Shown here: positions 15,390 to 24,656 of the stretch, piece after piece | Position numbering within the stretch: position 1 is the stretch's first letter | How the letters are laid out: each line of letters opens with the position of its first letter | Assembly: GCA_030747595.1 (NCBI GenBank) | Contig: JASLKK010000007.1 | Location: 1 to 64,000, forward strand | DNA length: 64,000 nucleotides | Direction of reading: 5' to 3' | From: Acidimicrobiales bacterium | GTDB lineage: Bacteria > Actinomycetota > Acidimicrobiia > Acidimicrobiales > MedAcidi-G1 | Notes under the pieces: model-generated | Told to the model about the DNA's origin: nothing | The model's database searches: none | The model's input: only the letters and a program-made list of their open reading frames with translations | Made by a program: the position numbers and the translations under genes

Positions 15390-17807
15390 ATGGGCAAGCA
15401 GCAGAAGCTCATACCCGACGAGATGGACTACGCCCGCGAGATCGTCGATGTCTCCGTCGCGCAGGAGATGAAGGAGTCCTTCCTCGCCTACTCCTTGTCG
15501 GTTATCACGTCGCGGGCCATCCCCGACATTCGTGACGGGCTCAAGCCGGTGCAACGCCGAATCCTCTACTCCATGCTCCGCATGGGCATCCGGCCCGATA
15601 CCCCGCACCGCAAAAGTGCCCGGGTGGTCGGCGACACCATGGGTCGATACCACCCGCACGGCGACTCGGCGATCTACGACGCCCTGGTTCGCATGGGCCA
15701 GTCATTCTCCCGGGGCATGACTCTGATCGACCCCCAGGGCAACTTCGGTTCGCTGGACGACCCGCCGGCCGCACCCCGCTACACCGAGTGCCGGCTCAGC
15801 GAAGCCGCCATGGCCATGGTCCGCGAGCTCGATGAGGACACGGTGGGCTTCCGACCGACCTACGACGGCGAGTCCACCGAACCCACCCACCTCCCCGCGC
15901 TGCTCCCCAACCTGTTGTTGAACGGCACCACCGGGATCGCCGTGGGAATGGCCACCAACATGCCCACCCACAACCTGGCCGAGATCCATGCCGCGGTCAC
16001 TCTCGTCATGAAGCAGCGACGACCCAAGCCGACGGTCGACGAGTTGCTGGCCGTCCTCCCCGGTCCGGACTTCCCCAGTGGGGGCATCGTGGTCGACGAC
16101 GGCATCCGCGACGCCTACGCCTCCGGCCGGGGTTCGATCCGGATCCGCGCCCGGGCCCACGTCGAGGAAGCCGGGAAGGGCCGCCAGGCCATCGTGGTCA
16201 CCGAGTTGCCCTACTTGGTGGGCCCCGAGCGGGTAATCAGCAAGCTCAAGGAGTTAAACGAAGCCGGGAAGGTGGCGGGGATCGCCGATTTCAAGAACCT
16301 CTCGGACCGTCACACCGGGCTCCGACTCCAGGTCACGGTCAAGCCGGGGCACAACCCCCAAGCGGTGCTTGGCGAGCTGTACCGCCTGACTCCCATGGAA
16401 GAGTCCTTCGGCATCAACAACGTGGTGCTGGTCGATGGCGAACCCCGCACCGTCGGCCTGTACGACCTGTGCCGCCACTACATCGACCACCGGCTCGAGG
16501 TCGTCGTCCGCCGGACGGCCTACCGTCGGGATCGTGCCGAGGAGCGGCTTCACATCGTGGCCGGCCTGCTGGTGGCCCTCCAAGCCATCGACGAGGTGGT
16601 CACCATCATCCGTGGTTCGGAGGACACGGCGACAGCCCGCGACGCCCTCATGGAACGGTTCTCGCTCAGCCGCGTCCAGACCGACCACATCCTGGACATG
16701 CCGCTCAAACGGCTCACCGCCCTAGAGGTCCGTCGCCTGGAGGACGAACGGGCGGAGCTCGAGGCGGCCATTGCCGGGCACACCAAGCTCCTCGAGTCCG
16801 AAGCTCGCCAACGCACGCTGGTGCTTAACGAGTTGGGTGAGGCCGTCAAGCAGTTCGGTCGGGATCGCAGTACCGAGATCGTGAACCCTGATGACCTCCC
16901 GGTGTTCGATTCCATCGAGGTGGCCGATGATGTGGTCGACGAGCCCTGCGTGGTCACGCTCTCCACCTCCGGACAAATCGGGCGGCTGCCGGCGGAGGGG
17001 GCCAAGCGGGCCACGCCGGGCCGCCACGACGTGCTGGTCGCCCAGCTGCTGACCCGAACCACGTCCACGGTTACCGCGGTCACGTCCGAGGGTCGGGCCC
17101 TGCAGGTCCTGCCCGCCGAACTGGCCGACGGCGAGGGCCGGGCCCGGGGAGCCGGCGCCGCCCAAGCCTTCGGTACAAACCGAGGCGAGATCATCCACAC
17201 CGTGGTGGCCGACGGTGACGAACACCTCGTGGTGGTCTCCGCCCAAGGCGCAGCCAAGCGCCTCACCATGGCCGAGGTTCGTGAAACCCGAGGCGGGAAG
17301 ACGATCATGAAGCTCAAGGCCGGCGATCGAGTGGCCGCCGCGTTCACCGCTCCCGACGGTATCGACGTGGTCTTCGTGGCTTCCGACGGCCAGGTACTAC
17401 GAACCGCAGTCGACGGCATCAGCGTCCAGGGGCGGGGTGCGAGCGGCGTCGCCGGGATGAAACTCCGCGATGGGGCCACCGTGGTCGCCGCGGCCGCCGC
17501 CCTCGGTGACGACACTCTGGTGACCGTCACCGACGACTCCTCAGTGAAGGCCACGCCGCTGTCCGAACTAGAGGCCAAGGGTCGTGGCGGTATTGGTGTC
17601 CGGGTCTCACGCCTAGCCGACGGCGCCTCACTCAGCACGGCCCACGTGGGGCCCACCATCGGCCTGCTGGCCATCATGACCAGCGACGACGACGCGAAGA
17701 AGCCCGACCCCACACCGGTACCGCTCATGTTGGAGGCCACGAAGCGTGACCTGGTGAGCGCTGCGTCGGAACGACAGATCCTGGCCATCGGGCCGCCGAG
17801 GTGGTGA
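15390..17807 (+). CDS. parC: DNA topoisomerase IV subunit A (GyrA/ParC family)
   Basis: The 805-residue protein is a type IIA topoisomerase breakage-reunion subunit. The catalytic Tyr is in APRYTECRL, and the quinolone-contact region HPHGDSAIYDALVRM keeps the Ser and Asp that give drug sensitivity in other species. The C-terminal half has beta-pinwheel blades but no clear GyrA box, so topoisomerase IV is favoured over gyrase. It probably decatenates daughter chromosomes with the ParE encoded next to it. The gene order A-then-B is unusual. The ATG at 15390 gives the standard N-terminus. Confidence 0.88.
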   Translation: MGKQQKLIPDEMDYAREIVDVSVAQEMKESFLAYSLSVITSRAIPDIRDGLKPVQRRILYSMLRMGIRPDTPHRKSARVVGDTMGRYHPHGDSAIYDALVRMGQSFSRGMTLIDPQGNFGSLDDPPAAPRYTECRLSEAAMAMVRELDEDTVGFRPTYDGESTEPTHLPALLPNLLLNGTTGIAVGMATNMPTHNLAEIHAAVTLVMKQRRPKPTVDELLAVLPGPDFPSGGIVVDDGIRDAYASGRGSIRIRARAHVEEAGKGRQAIVVTELPYLVGPERVISKLKELNEAGKVAGIADFKNLSDRHTGLRLQVTVKPGHNPQAVLGELYRLTPMEESFGINNVVLVDGEPRTVGLYDLCRHYIDHRLEVVVRRTAYRRDRAEERLHIVAGLLVALQAIDEVVTIIRGSEDTATARDALMERFSLSRVQTDHILDMPLKRLTALEVRRLEDERAELEAAIAGHTKLLESEARQRTLVLNELGEAVKQFGRDRSTEIVNPDDLPVFDSIEVADDVVDEPCVVTLSTSGQIGRLPAEGAKRATPGRHDVLVAQLLTRTTSTVTAVTSEGRALQVLPAELADGEGRARGAGAAQAFGTNRGEIIHTVVADGDEHLVVVSAQGAAKRLTMAEVRETRGGKTIMKLKAGDRVAAAFTAPDGIDVVFVASDGQVLRTAVDGISVQGRGASGVAGMKLRDGATVVAAAAALGDDTLVTVTDDSSVKATPLSELEAKGRGGIGVRVSRLADGASLSTAHVGPTIGLLAIMTSDDDAKKPDPTPVPLMLEATKRDLVSAASERQILAIGPPRW

Positions 17808-17809
17808 CA

Positions 17810-19870
17810 GTGGCCGCCGCGCAATCCAAGAGCAGGTCAAAGGGATCGGGCTACGACGCCGATGCCATCCAGACCCTCGAGGGGTTGGATGCCGTGCGAA
17901 AACGGCCCGGCATGTACATCGGCGGCACCGGCGGACCGGGACTCATGCACCTGGTCTGGGAGCTGCTCGACAACGCGGTCGACGAAGCTGCCGCCGGATT
18001 CGCCCGCAAGATCGATATCACCCTGCACCGCGACCACTCCGTGGAGGTAGCCGACGACGGCCGGGGCATCCCAATTGACCGCCACGCCAAGCGGAAGATC
18101 TCGGCGCTGGAGGTCGTCCTGACCGAGCTGCACGCCGGAGGCAAGTTCGGTGGTGGCGCCTACGGCGCATCGGGTGGCCTCCACGGTGTAGGCGCCTCGG
18201 TGGTCAACGCCCTGTCCACCAAACTGGTGGCTCAGGTCGACCGTGACGGCCACACCCACGAACTCTCGTTCAAGGAACGAGTGGCCGGCCACTTCTCCGG
18301 CTCGGCCTTCAAGGCCAGCCACGATCTGGCCAAGGTCAAGCGCCTCTCCAAGAACAAGACGGGCACCCGCATACGCTTCTGGCCCGACCGGGAGATCTTT
18401 GACGAGGACGCCCACGTCGATGCCAAGGAAATCCGCGAACGGATCGTGCAGTCGTGCTTCCTCGTGCCGGGCGTGAAGGTCGTCCTAGTCGACAAACGAG
18501 CAGGCGGCGCCGAGCCGTTCGAGTTCGTGTCCCGAGGCGGCCTGGCAGACCTCGTTGACCACCTATCGGTCGGCGACAACGCCTGCGAGATCATCACCCT
18601 GTCGGGCATCTCGGAGTTCACCGAACGGGTTCCGGTCAACGGGAAGATGAGCGATGTCGACCGGGAATGCACCGTCGAGGTCGCCCTTCGGTGGGTCAAG
18701 GGCTACGACCCCCGGGTCGAGTCGTTCGTGAACACCATTCCAACCAGCCACGGTGGTACGCACTCGGCGGGCTTCGATCGGGCACTCACCCGGGCCGTCA
18801 ACGACGTTCTCCTCAAGGACACCCGAAAGCTGGCCAAGCTGGCCAAGGAGAACAAGCACCGGGCTACCAAGGATGACGTTCAGGAGGGTCTGGTTGCTGC
18901 GCTCAAGGTGGTGTTCCCCGAACCACAGTTCCGGGGCCAGACCAAGCAGGAGCTAGGAACCCCGGCCGTTGAGAAAATCGTCTACGAGGTGGTCAAGGGC
19001 GGCCTCACCGACTGGTTCAGCGGTGGCGGGCCCAAGACCCACATCAACGCGGTGCGCGACAAGTTGACCAACGCGGTGATCAACCGGGTGACGTCCAAGC
19101 AGATGCTGGAGACCCGCCGCAAGGCTGCCAGCATGGGTTCGACCGGGATGCCCGACAAGTTGGCCGACTGCCGGACTCACGGCCCGGACTCCGAACTCAT
19201 CATCGTGGAGGGCGACTCGGCCGCCGGACCAGCGAAGGCAGGTCGAAACTCGGCGAACACAGCCATTCTTCCCCTGCGAGGCAAGGTGGTGAACGCCGGG
19301 AAGGCCACCCTCAAGCAGGTCCTCGACAACGCTGAGGCCCAGGCCCTCTTCACAGCCATCGGGGCGGGATCGGGTAACGACTTTGATATTGACGCGGCGC
19401 GCTACGGACGCATCGTCATCCTCTGCGACGCCGACGTGGACGGCAGCCACATCCGATGCCTGCTCCTCACCCTCATCCACAAGTACATGTGTCCTCTCCT
19501 CACCGAAGGTCGGGTCTTTGCCGCCCAGCCACCGCTGTACTCACTCCGGGTCGGCGACACCGTCCACCGGGCGTTCACCGATGAGGAGCGCGACGAGATC
19601 ACGGCATCGCTGGCAAAGGGTGGACGCAACGTCGAGAACCTCCGGTGGAACCGCTTCAAAGGTCTGGGTGAGATGAACGTCGAGGAGCTTGCCGAGTGTG
19701 CGCTCGATCCGGAAACCCGGGTCCTCAAGCGGCTCACCATGGAGGACGGCAAGGCGGCGGCCGACGCGGCAAACCTTTTCGAGATTCTCATGGGTGCCGA
19801 TGTCACTCAGCGCCGTGACTACCTCATTGCCAACAGCACCCTGCTGGACCCCGCCGCACTCGACGTCTAG
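17810..19870 (+). CDS. parE: DNA topoisomerase IV subunit B (GyrB/ParE family)
   Basis: This is the ATPase subunit partnering the preceding gene. It has the GHKL ATP-binding segments VRKRPGMYIGGT and DDGRGIPID, and the TOPRIM segments VEGDSAAG and CDADVDGSHI. It ends with the family tail QRRDYLIANS. Possible GTG starts are at 17801, 17804 and 17810. I chose 17810 because a GAGG lies eight bases before it; the 17804 start would give a GTGA overlap with the parC stop. The length of about 687 is normal for ParE. Confidence 0.9.
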   Translation: MAAAQSKSRSKGSGYDADAIQTLEGLDAVRKRPGMYIGGTGGPGLMHLVWELLDNAVDEAAAGFARKIDITLHRDHSVEVADDGRGIPIDRHAKRKISALEVVLTELHAGGKFGGGAYGASGGLHGVGASVVNALSTKLVAQVDRDGHTHELSFKERVAGHFSGSAFKASHDLAKVKRLSKNKTGTRIRFWPDREIFDEDAHVDAKEIRERIVQSCFLVPGVKVVLVDKRAGGAEPFEFVSRGGLADLVDHLSVGDNACEIITLSGISEFTERVPVNGKMSDVDRECTVEVALRWVKGYDPRVESFVNTIPTSHGGTHSAGFDRALTRAVNDVLLKDTRKLAKLAKENKHRATKDDVQEGLVAALKVVFPEPQFRGQTKQELGTPAVEKIVYEVVKGGLTDWFSGGGPKTHINAVRDKLTNAVINRVTSKQMLETRRKAASMGSTGMPDKLADCRTHGPDSELIIVEGDSAAGPAKAGRNSANTAILPLRGKVVNAGKATLKQVLDNAEAQALFTAIGAGSGNDFDIDAARYGRIVILCDADVDGSHIRCLLLTLIHKYMCPLLTEGRVFAAQPPLYSLRVGDTVHRAFTDEERDEITASLAKGGRNVENLRWNRFKGLGEMNVEELAECALDPETRVLKRLTMEDGKAAADAANLFEILMGADVTQRRDYLIANSTLLDPAALDV

Positions 19871-19883
19871 GAACCCTCAACCC

Positions 19884-20711
19884 ATGCCCTCCCCTCCCCG
19901 CTCCTTTTCGGTCTCGTCAGCCGGCCTCTTCAACCAGTGCCAGCGACGATGGCGGTTCCGCTACGTCGAGAAGCGGTCCGACCCGCCGGGAGAGGCCGCC
20001 CTGCTGGGGACCTTCGTCCACCGGGTGCTAGAGCTCCTCTGCGCCGAACCAGCCGGAGGTCGGACCACCGATCGTGCGCGAGAGTTGGCTGCCACGGCCT
20101 GGCCCGAAACTCGGGACGACGGCAACTTCATCGCTCTGGCCCTGGATGATGACGCGCAACGGCAGTTCCGGTGGAGGGGTTGGACGGCCATCGAAAATCT
20201 CTGGGAGTTCGAAGACCCGGCCCAAGTCGAAGTGGAGGCCACCGAGGCCAAGGTGTCGGCCACCGTCGGCGGCGTGCCCTTCTTCGGGATCATCGACCGC
20301 CTCGACAACACGGCCGACGGACTAGTGGTCACCGACTACAAGACAGGCAAGGCCCCCCGCCCGGGAGACGTCCCCGAGAAGCTCGACCAGGTCCTGCTCT
20401 ACGCCGCCGCCGTGGAGGACCACCGGGGCGAACGTCCCAGCCGCGGACGCCTCTACTTCCTCGGCAACAGCGTCGTGGAGACTCCGGTGACCGAGGACGG
20501 CCTCGAGGCAGCGGTTGGTCGCTTCGTCGAGACGTGGGACGGCGTCGGGAAGGCCTGCTCATCCGATCAGTTCGAAGCGCGGGTCGGACCTCTCTGCGGC
20601 TGGTGCGCCCACGTGGCCGACTGCGAAGAAGGCACCACCGAGGTCCAGGTCCGGGTCGCTCGGGGCCGTATGCGCGCCGACGCCCCGGCCCGCACATTGC
20701 TGGGTCTCTAA
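19884..20711 (+). CDS. RecB-family PD-(D/E)XK nuclease with Fe-S cysteines
   Basis: The 275-residue protein belongs to the PD-(D/E)XK (AddB/RecB C-terminal-like) family. The nuclease core is FGIIDRLDNTADGLVVTDYKTGK, quoted in two parts here as FGIIDRLD and VVTDYKTGK. An N-terminal Cys (FNQCQRRWRFRY) and a C-terminal CGWCAHVADC provide four cysteines in the arrangement that binds a [4Fe-4S] cluster in these nucleases. It is a stand-alone nuclease domain with no helicase attached, likely acting in DNA repair. The ATG at 19884 follows parE by 13 bases. Confidence 0.85.
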   Translation: MPSPPRSFSVSSAGLFNQCQRRWRFRYVEKRSDPPGEAALLGTFVHRVLELLCAEPAGGRTTDRARELAATAWPETRDDGNFIALALDDDAQRQFRWRGWTAIENLWEFEDPAQVEVEATEAKVSATVGGVPFFGIIDRLDNTADGLVVTDYKTGKAPRPGDVPEKLDQVLLYAAAVEDHRGERPSRGRLYFLGNSVVETPVTEDGLEAAVGRFVETWDGVGKACSSDQFEARVGPLCGWCAHVADCEEGTTEVQVRVARGRMRADAPARTLLGL

Positions 20712-20759
20712 ATGGCGGGGCCCTGAGAAACCGTTACCTAAAAGTAGGCCTCTAGGCGG

Positions 20760-21119
20760 TCAGCCGTTCCGCCGACGGCGGCGTACCGCCACCAGCACCA
20801 GAACCAGAGCGGCCACAGCGGCCAGTACCCAGATCCGGTTTAACAGGTCGGTCCGCTCGTCGGTCATCTCAACCGGAGGAGTCTCGAACGGCAGCAGTCC
20901 CTCCTCGGTACCTTGATCGATCGTCTCCCCGGCCATCCAGTCCTCGACCGCACCGGAGTTCGACTCCACGAGGAGATCCACGACAGGAGCCTCGTCTGTT
21001 CCGTCGCCCAATGCCTCCGGCTCGGCTCCGCCCGGCAGCATGTCCAACAGGCCGTCCACCGGGCTGTCGACCGGCGGCGTCGGACGCGACCGTCGGGCCT
21101 GCGGGTCGTAGCCCGCCAT
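20760..21119 (-). CDS. tail-anchored acidic membrane protein, partner of ParA-like gene
   Basis: I do not recognise this 119-residue protein. Residues 1-90 are hydrophilic and acidic with many Pro. One transmembrane segment (about 95-112, VLAAVAALVLVLVAV) is followed by RRRRRNG, which places the tail inside and suggests C-terminal anchoring. Its ATG overlaps the stop of the upstream ParA-like gene (TGATG), so the two are translationally coupled. A membrane anchor or cargo for the ATPase is the natural guess, but this is inference only. Confidence 0.65.
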   Translation of the reverse strand: MAGYDPQARRSRPTPPVDSPVDGLLDMLPGGAEPEALGDGTDEAPVVDLLVESNSGAVEDWMAGETIDQGTEEGLLPFETPPVEMTDERTDLLNRIWVLAAVAALVLVLVAVRRRRRNG

Positions 21120-22009
21120 CAGGCGGAACGCTCCATAAACGGGGGCGCCTCCGAGGCGTCAACCGCTCCGGGGTCGTCCGCCCCCATTTCCGCTAGGTCG
21201 GACAGCGGTGCCACTCGAGCCAGCAGTTCGTCGAACTCGGCGGCCGCCTCGGTGGCGCCAGGGCGACGCAATGCATGGATGGGCATCGACTGTGCAGCGG
21301 CTTCGGACACCGCGGCACGCAGGTGCACCGGCGGCAGACACCTTTCCGGGTAGGCCTCCTGAAGCTGTTCGTTCCAGTAACGCCCGTCACGGGTCCGTCC
21401 CAACCGGTTCACGGCGATACCGGCGATCGCGGGTCGTCCATCAGATCGACGCATCCGGACGCGATCAATGGTCTGGAGCATGCGCCCCACGCCGTCGACG
21501 GCCCACGCTCCGGGCTCGGTCACCACCAGCACCGCGTCGGCGGCGAACAGAGCATTGACTGTCAACAGGCCCAGGGAAGGCGGGCAGTCGATCAACACCA
21601 GTCGATCGTCGGACACCGCCGTCGAACCTGCGTCGGGGGCGGCCCGCAGAGCCGGTCGAAGGGCCATGGCCAGCCGGTCCTGGGCACCCAGCGGGTCCGT
21701 GGCCAACAGGGGCTCACGAATCGAGAGCTCGGGCGAGGATGCGGCGAGGCTAGGAACCGGCCCCACCTCGGCAGGCCAGCCTCCTGGCTCGATCACGCCA
21801 GCGAGGCCGCCAGGGCGCTCGTCGGCCAACACCGCGTCGACCCCCGGACCGGGCTCAAAGACGCCCAGACCGGTGGTGGCGTTGCCCTGCGGGTCGAGAT
21901 CGACGACCAACGTGTCGATCCCCCGAGCCGAGGCTGCCGATGCCAGCCCGAGGACGACCGTGGTCTTGCCCACGCCACCCTTCTGGTTCACCACGGCCAC
22001 TGTGAACAT
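21119..22009 (-). CDS. orphan ParA-family ATPase
   Basis: The 296-residue protein begins with the deviant Walker A motif NQKGGVGKTT (residues 8-17), followed by VVDLDPQGNATTGLG and the Walker B region LVLIDCPPSLGLLTVNAL. These are hallmarks of ParA ATPases that position DNA or protein cargo. No ParB-like gene or parS-like repeats are nearby, so this is not the main chromosome segregation locus. Instead it is coupled to a small tail-anchored protein. It is divergent from mutM. Confidence 0.85.
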   Translation of the reverse strand: MFTVAVVNQKGGVGKTTVVLGLASAASARGIDTLVVDLDPQGNATTGLGVFEPGPGVDAVLADERPGGLAGVIEPGGWPAEVGPVPSLAASSPELSIREPLLATDPLGAQDRLAMALRPALRAAPDAGSTAVSDDRLVLIDCPPSLGLLTVNALFAADAVLVVTEPGAWAVDGVGRMLQTIDRVRMRRSDGRPAIAGIAVNRLGRTRDGRYWNEQLQEAYPERCLPPVHLRAAVSEAAAQSMPIHALRRPGATEAAAEFDELLARVAPLSDLAEMGADDPGAVDASEAPPFMERSA

Positions 22010-22114
22010 GCACGCAACCTAATCCACCCAACCGTCTGGACCGGGGTGTCTCAAGTTTCACCGGGCTGCCCGCTGCCCTCCCACCACTTCGGCGGTCGGC
22101 GATACCTTCGGGTC

Positions 22115-22960
22115 ATGCCCGAACTCCCAGAGGTCGAGACGGTTCGAGCCCAACTCGAACCGTTGGTCCGTGGCGCCGTGGTGACCGATGCCCGGGCCCA
22201 CCGCTCCCCCAAGTTCGCCTCAGCCCCCGAGGCCATCGGCTCGACCATCACCGGGATCGACCGTCGCGGCAAGTACCTCCTGTTCGGGCTAGCCGACGCC
22301 GCAGCCGAACAATCCGACCCGGGCCTGAGACAGGTTCACGCCGACCGCGAGCTCATCGTGCATCTGGGCATGACCGGCGCACTCCACATCGACGACGCCC
22401 CGCCCCATGACCCCTACGAACGCGCCTCTTGGCACCTAGCCGACGGCCGGACCCTGTGGTTCCGAGACATCCGACGCTTCGGTCGCATCGCCGTCGTCCG
22501 AGCCGGCGACCACCAGTCGTTGCCCACCTTGCACCACCTCGGACCAGAGCCGTTCGACCCGTTGCTGGACGGCATCCGCTTCCACCGGTCGTTGTCCGCC
22601 AGCCGCCAACGGATCAAGACCCAACTGTTGTCTCAACGCCCTATCGCCGGTGTGGGCAACATCTACGCTGACGAGGCCCTGTGGCGGGCCGCGATCCACC
22701 CCGCGGTCCGCCGGGTAGGCCCCGGCCGGGCCGACCTCCTCCTGGGCCATATCCGTGACGTGCTGGCCGAAGCCCTGGACCATGGCGGCACCACCTTGCG
22801 CGACTACCGCACCCCCGACCGTTCCACGGGCCGCAACCAGTTCCGCCTCGACTGCTACGGGCGCTCGGGCCAACCCTGTCGGCGCTGCGCCACACCGTTG
22901 ACCTCGCGGGAGCTGGACCAACGCACCGCCACGTGGTGCCCCACCTGCCAAGCCCACTGA
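22115..22960 (+). CDS. mutM: formamidopyrimidine-DNA glycosylase
   Basis: MutM removes oxidised purines such as 8-oxoguanine and nicks the abasic site. The mature N-terminus PELPEVETVR contains the catalytic Pro2 and Glu3. The helix-two-turn-helix region GVGNIYADEALW is intact. The zinc finger has Cys255, Cys258, Cys275 and Cys278. The length of 281 is normal. The ATG at 22115 is fixed by the catalytic proline; a longer open frame upstream runs antisense through the ParA gene and was rejected. Confidence 0.97.
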   Translation: MPELPEVETVRAQLEPLVRGAVVTDARAHRSPKFASAPEAIGSTITGIDRRGKYLLFGLADAAAEQSDPGLRQVHADRELIVHLGMTGALHIDDAPPHDPYERASWHLADGRTLWFRDIRRFGRIAVVRAGDHQSLPTLHHLGPEPFDPLLDGIRFHRSLSASRQRIKTQLLSQRPIAGVGNIYADEALWRAAIHPAVRRVGPGRADLLLGHIRDVLAEALDHGGTTLRDYRTPDRSTGRNQFRLDCYGRSGQPCRRCATPLTSRELDQRTATWCPTCQAH

Positions 22961-22961
22961 A

Positions 22962-24638
22962 ATGAGGGTCCCTCAAGGACAGACCGACTCTCCGGGGGTG
23001 GGTGCCCCGACCCAAACGACAACGAGCCCTACGATCAGCGCCGTGCCCCGCATTCGTCGTCGCCGGTCCACCCTCGCGACGATCCTGTTCGGCGCCATCG
23101 TGGTGATCGAGGCTGCGGGCACTCTGGTCGCTGTGGCCGGCCCCTACGACTCCGAGATCGCCGCGCTCCGCGACGGCATCGATGATCAGGAATCCACCAT
23201 TGCCGGTCGTCAAAGCCACATCGCCGAGCTGGAAAGCCGCCTGTCCACCCTCGACGAAGAAGTCGCCGATACCGACGGACTCATCGGCGACGACGATCGA
23301 GAGCTCCGCCTCCTCTCCATTCGCATCGAGCTGACCGCCGATCGGTTCGTCCAGGTCCTGGCCTCCCGAGAGGCTCCGTCCTCGCTGCACCGAACCATGG
23401 CCGTGGACGCCTACGTCATTAACGACGAGCGCCTGAATGACGTCCTCACTCAGTCGGCCCAGCTCACGTCCACCGCGCTAGAGGGTGTCCGCCACCGGAT
23501 GCTCTACGACTCGGTGATCCGTGAGGCACAGCGACGCATTGACCTCGTCGATGCCGCTATGCGGTTGACGGCCAGGGAGGTAGCCACGCTCCGTTCCCTG
23601 GTCGCCGAGGCCGAAGACCGCCAGGACGGTGCCCGGGAGGCCCGGGACCAGCTAATTGGCTCGCAGCCGGCCATCCACGCCGAGATCGCGGTGACCCGCA
23701 CAGTCATCGCCGAGGCAGAAGCCACCATCACGGAACTGGAGGCCGAGATACTGGCCTTCGAGCGCATGGCCGTGACCCGTCGATGGACCGGTACCCAGGG
23801 GACCGACGTTGGCCGTCCGGCGCTGGCCGTCAAAATCGACAACGTCACCCGGGCCCATCCTCAGGCCGGCCTCAACCAGGCCGACGTGGTCTATGAGGAG
23901 ATCGTGGAGGGCGGCGTCACCCGACTGGTGGCCGTGTTCCAGTCCACCTCGGCGAACGTCGTCGGTCCGGTTCGTTCGGCACGGACATCGGACCCGCCGC
24001 TGCTGGAAGGCTTCGACCGGCCGCTGTTCGCCTACTCGGGCGCCAACCGCGGCACTCGCGACCAGTTGCGGGCCTCGACGCTGGTTGACGCCGGCTACGA
24101 CGCCCACGACCAGGACTACTGGCGTGACCGGAAGCGTCGGGCGCCCCACAACCTGTACACCGATACCGACCGTCTGTGGGTCCACCACACCGACCGGACC
24201 GATGTCCCACCGGCGCCCTTCGTGTACCGCTATCCCGGCCAGGAGCTCCACCGATCGGCCGAGAAGGCCACCGGCGTGTCGGTCGACTTCGGCCTCACCG
24301 AGGTCGACTACGCATGGAACGGATCCGGCTGGGCGCGTACCCACGGTGACCGGGCCCACAACGACGCAGACGGTGTCCGGGTGGCGCCGGCCAACGTGGT
24401 TGTCCAGTTCATCCGCTACGGACGGTCCCTGGCCGACCTCCGGTCACCGGAAGCCATCTCCATCGGTACCGGCGATGCCTGGGTCTTCACCGACGGACAC
24501 GTGATTAGAGGTCAGTGGCACCGGCCCGATGCGTCGATGCCGGCCACCTTCACCGCCGACGGCGAGGTGATCCGCCTCACGCCCGGCAAGACCTGGGTGG
24601 CATTAGCCAAGAAGGACACTGCAAACTGGCGGGACTGA
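22962..24638 (+). CDS. membrane-anchored coiled-coil DUF3048 protein (YerB-like)
   Basis: The 558-residue protein has a basic N-terminus, one transmembrane segment (about 38-58), a long charged coiled coil (about 63-260), and a C-terminal DUF3048 domain (about 275-555). The domain has the typical PALAVKIDN, QAGLNQADVVYEEIVEGGVTR and VGPVRSARTSD segments. DUF3048 proteins such as Bacillus YerB are extracytoplasmic and of unclear function. The coiled coil resembles those that reach across the cell wall in peptidoglycan-hydrolase regulators. The start at 22962 lies next to the mutM stop; a GTG at 23043 is an alternative. Confidence 0.8.
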   Translation: MRVPQGQTDSPGVGAPTQTTTSPTISAVPRIRRRRSTLATILFGAIVVIEAAGTLVAVAGPYDSEIAALRDGIDDQESTIAGRQSHIAELESRLSTLDEEVADTDGLIGDDDRELRLLSIRIELTADRFVQVLASREAPSSLHRTMAVDAYVINDERLNDVLTQSAQLTSTALEGVRHRMLYDSVIREAQRRIDLVDAAMRLTAREVATLRSLVAEAEDRQDGAREARDQLIGSQPAIHAEIAVTRTVIAEAEATITELEAEILAFERMAVTRRWTGTQGTDVGRPALAVKIDNVTRAHPQAGLNQADVVYEEIVEGGVTRLVAVFQSTSANVVGPVRSARTSDPPLLEGFDRPLFAYSGANRGTRDQLRASTLVDAGYDAHDQDYWRDRKRRAPHNLYTDTDRLWVHHTDRTDVPPAPFVYRYPGQELHRSAEKATGVSVDFGLTEVDYAWNGSGWARTHGDRAHNDADGVRVAPANVVVQFIRYGRSLADLRSPEAISIGTGDAWVFTDGHVIRGQWHRPDASMPATFTADGEVIRLTPGKTWVALAKKDTANWRD

Positions 24639-24656
24639 GCCCTCGCCCGCCCTAGT

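Noticed and set aside
16550-17824. Long antisense frame (424 codons) across parC
   Set aside because: It is the GC-skew shadow of parC; its translation is Ser/Arg-rich low complexity with no family features.
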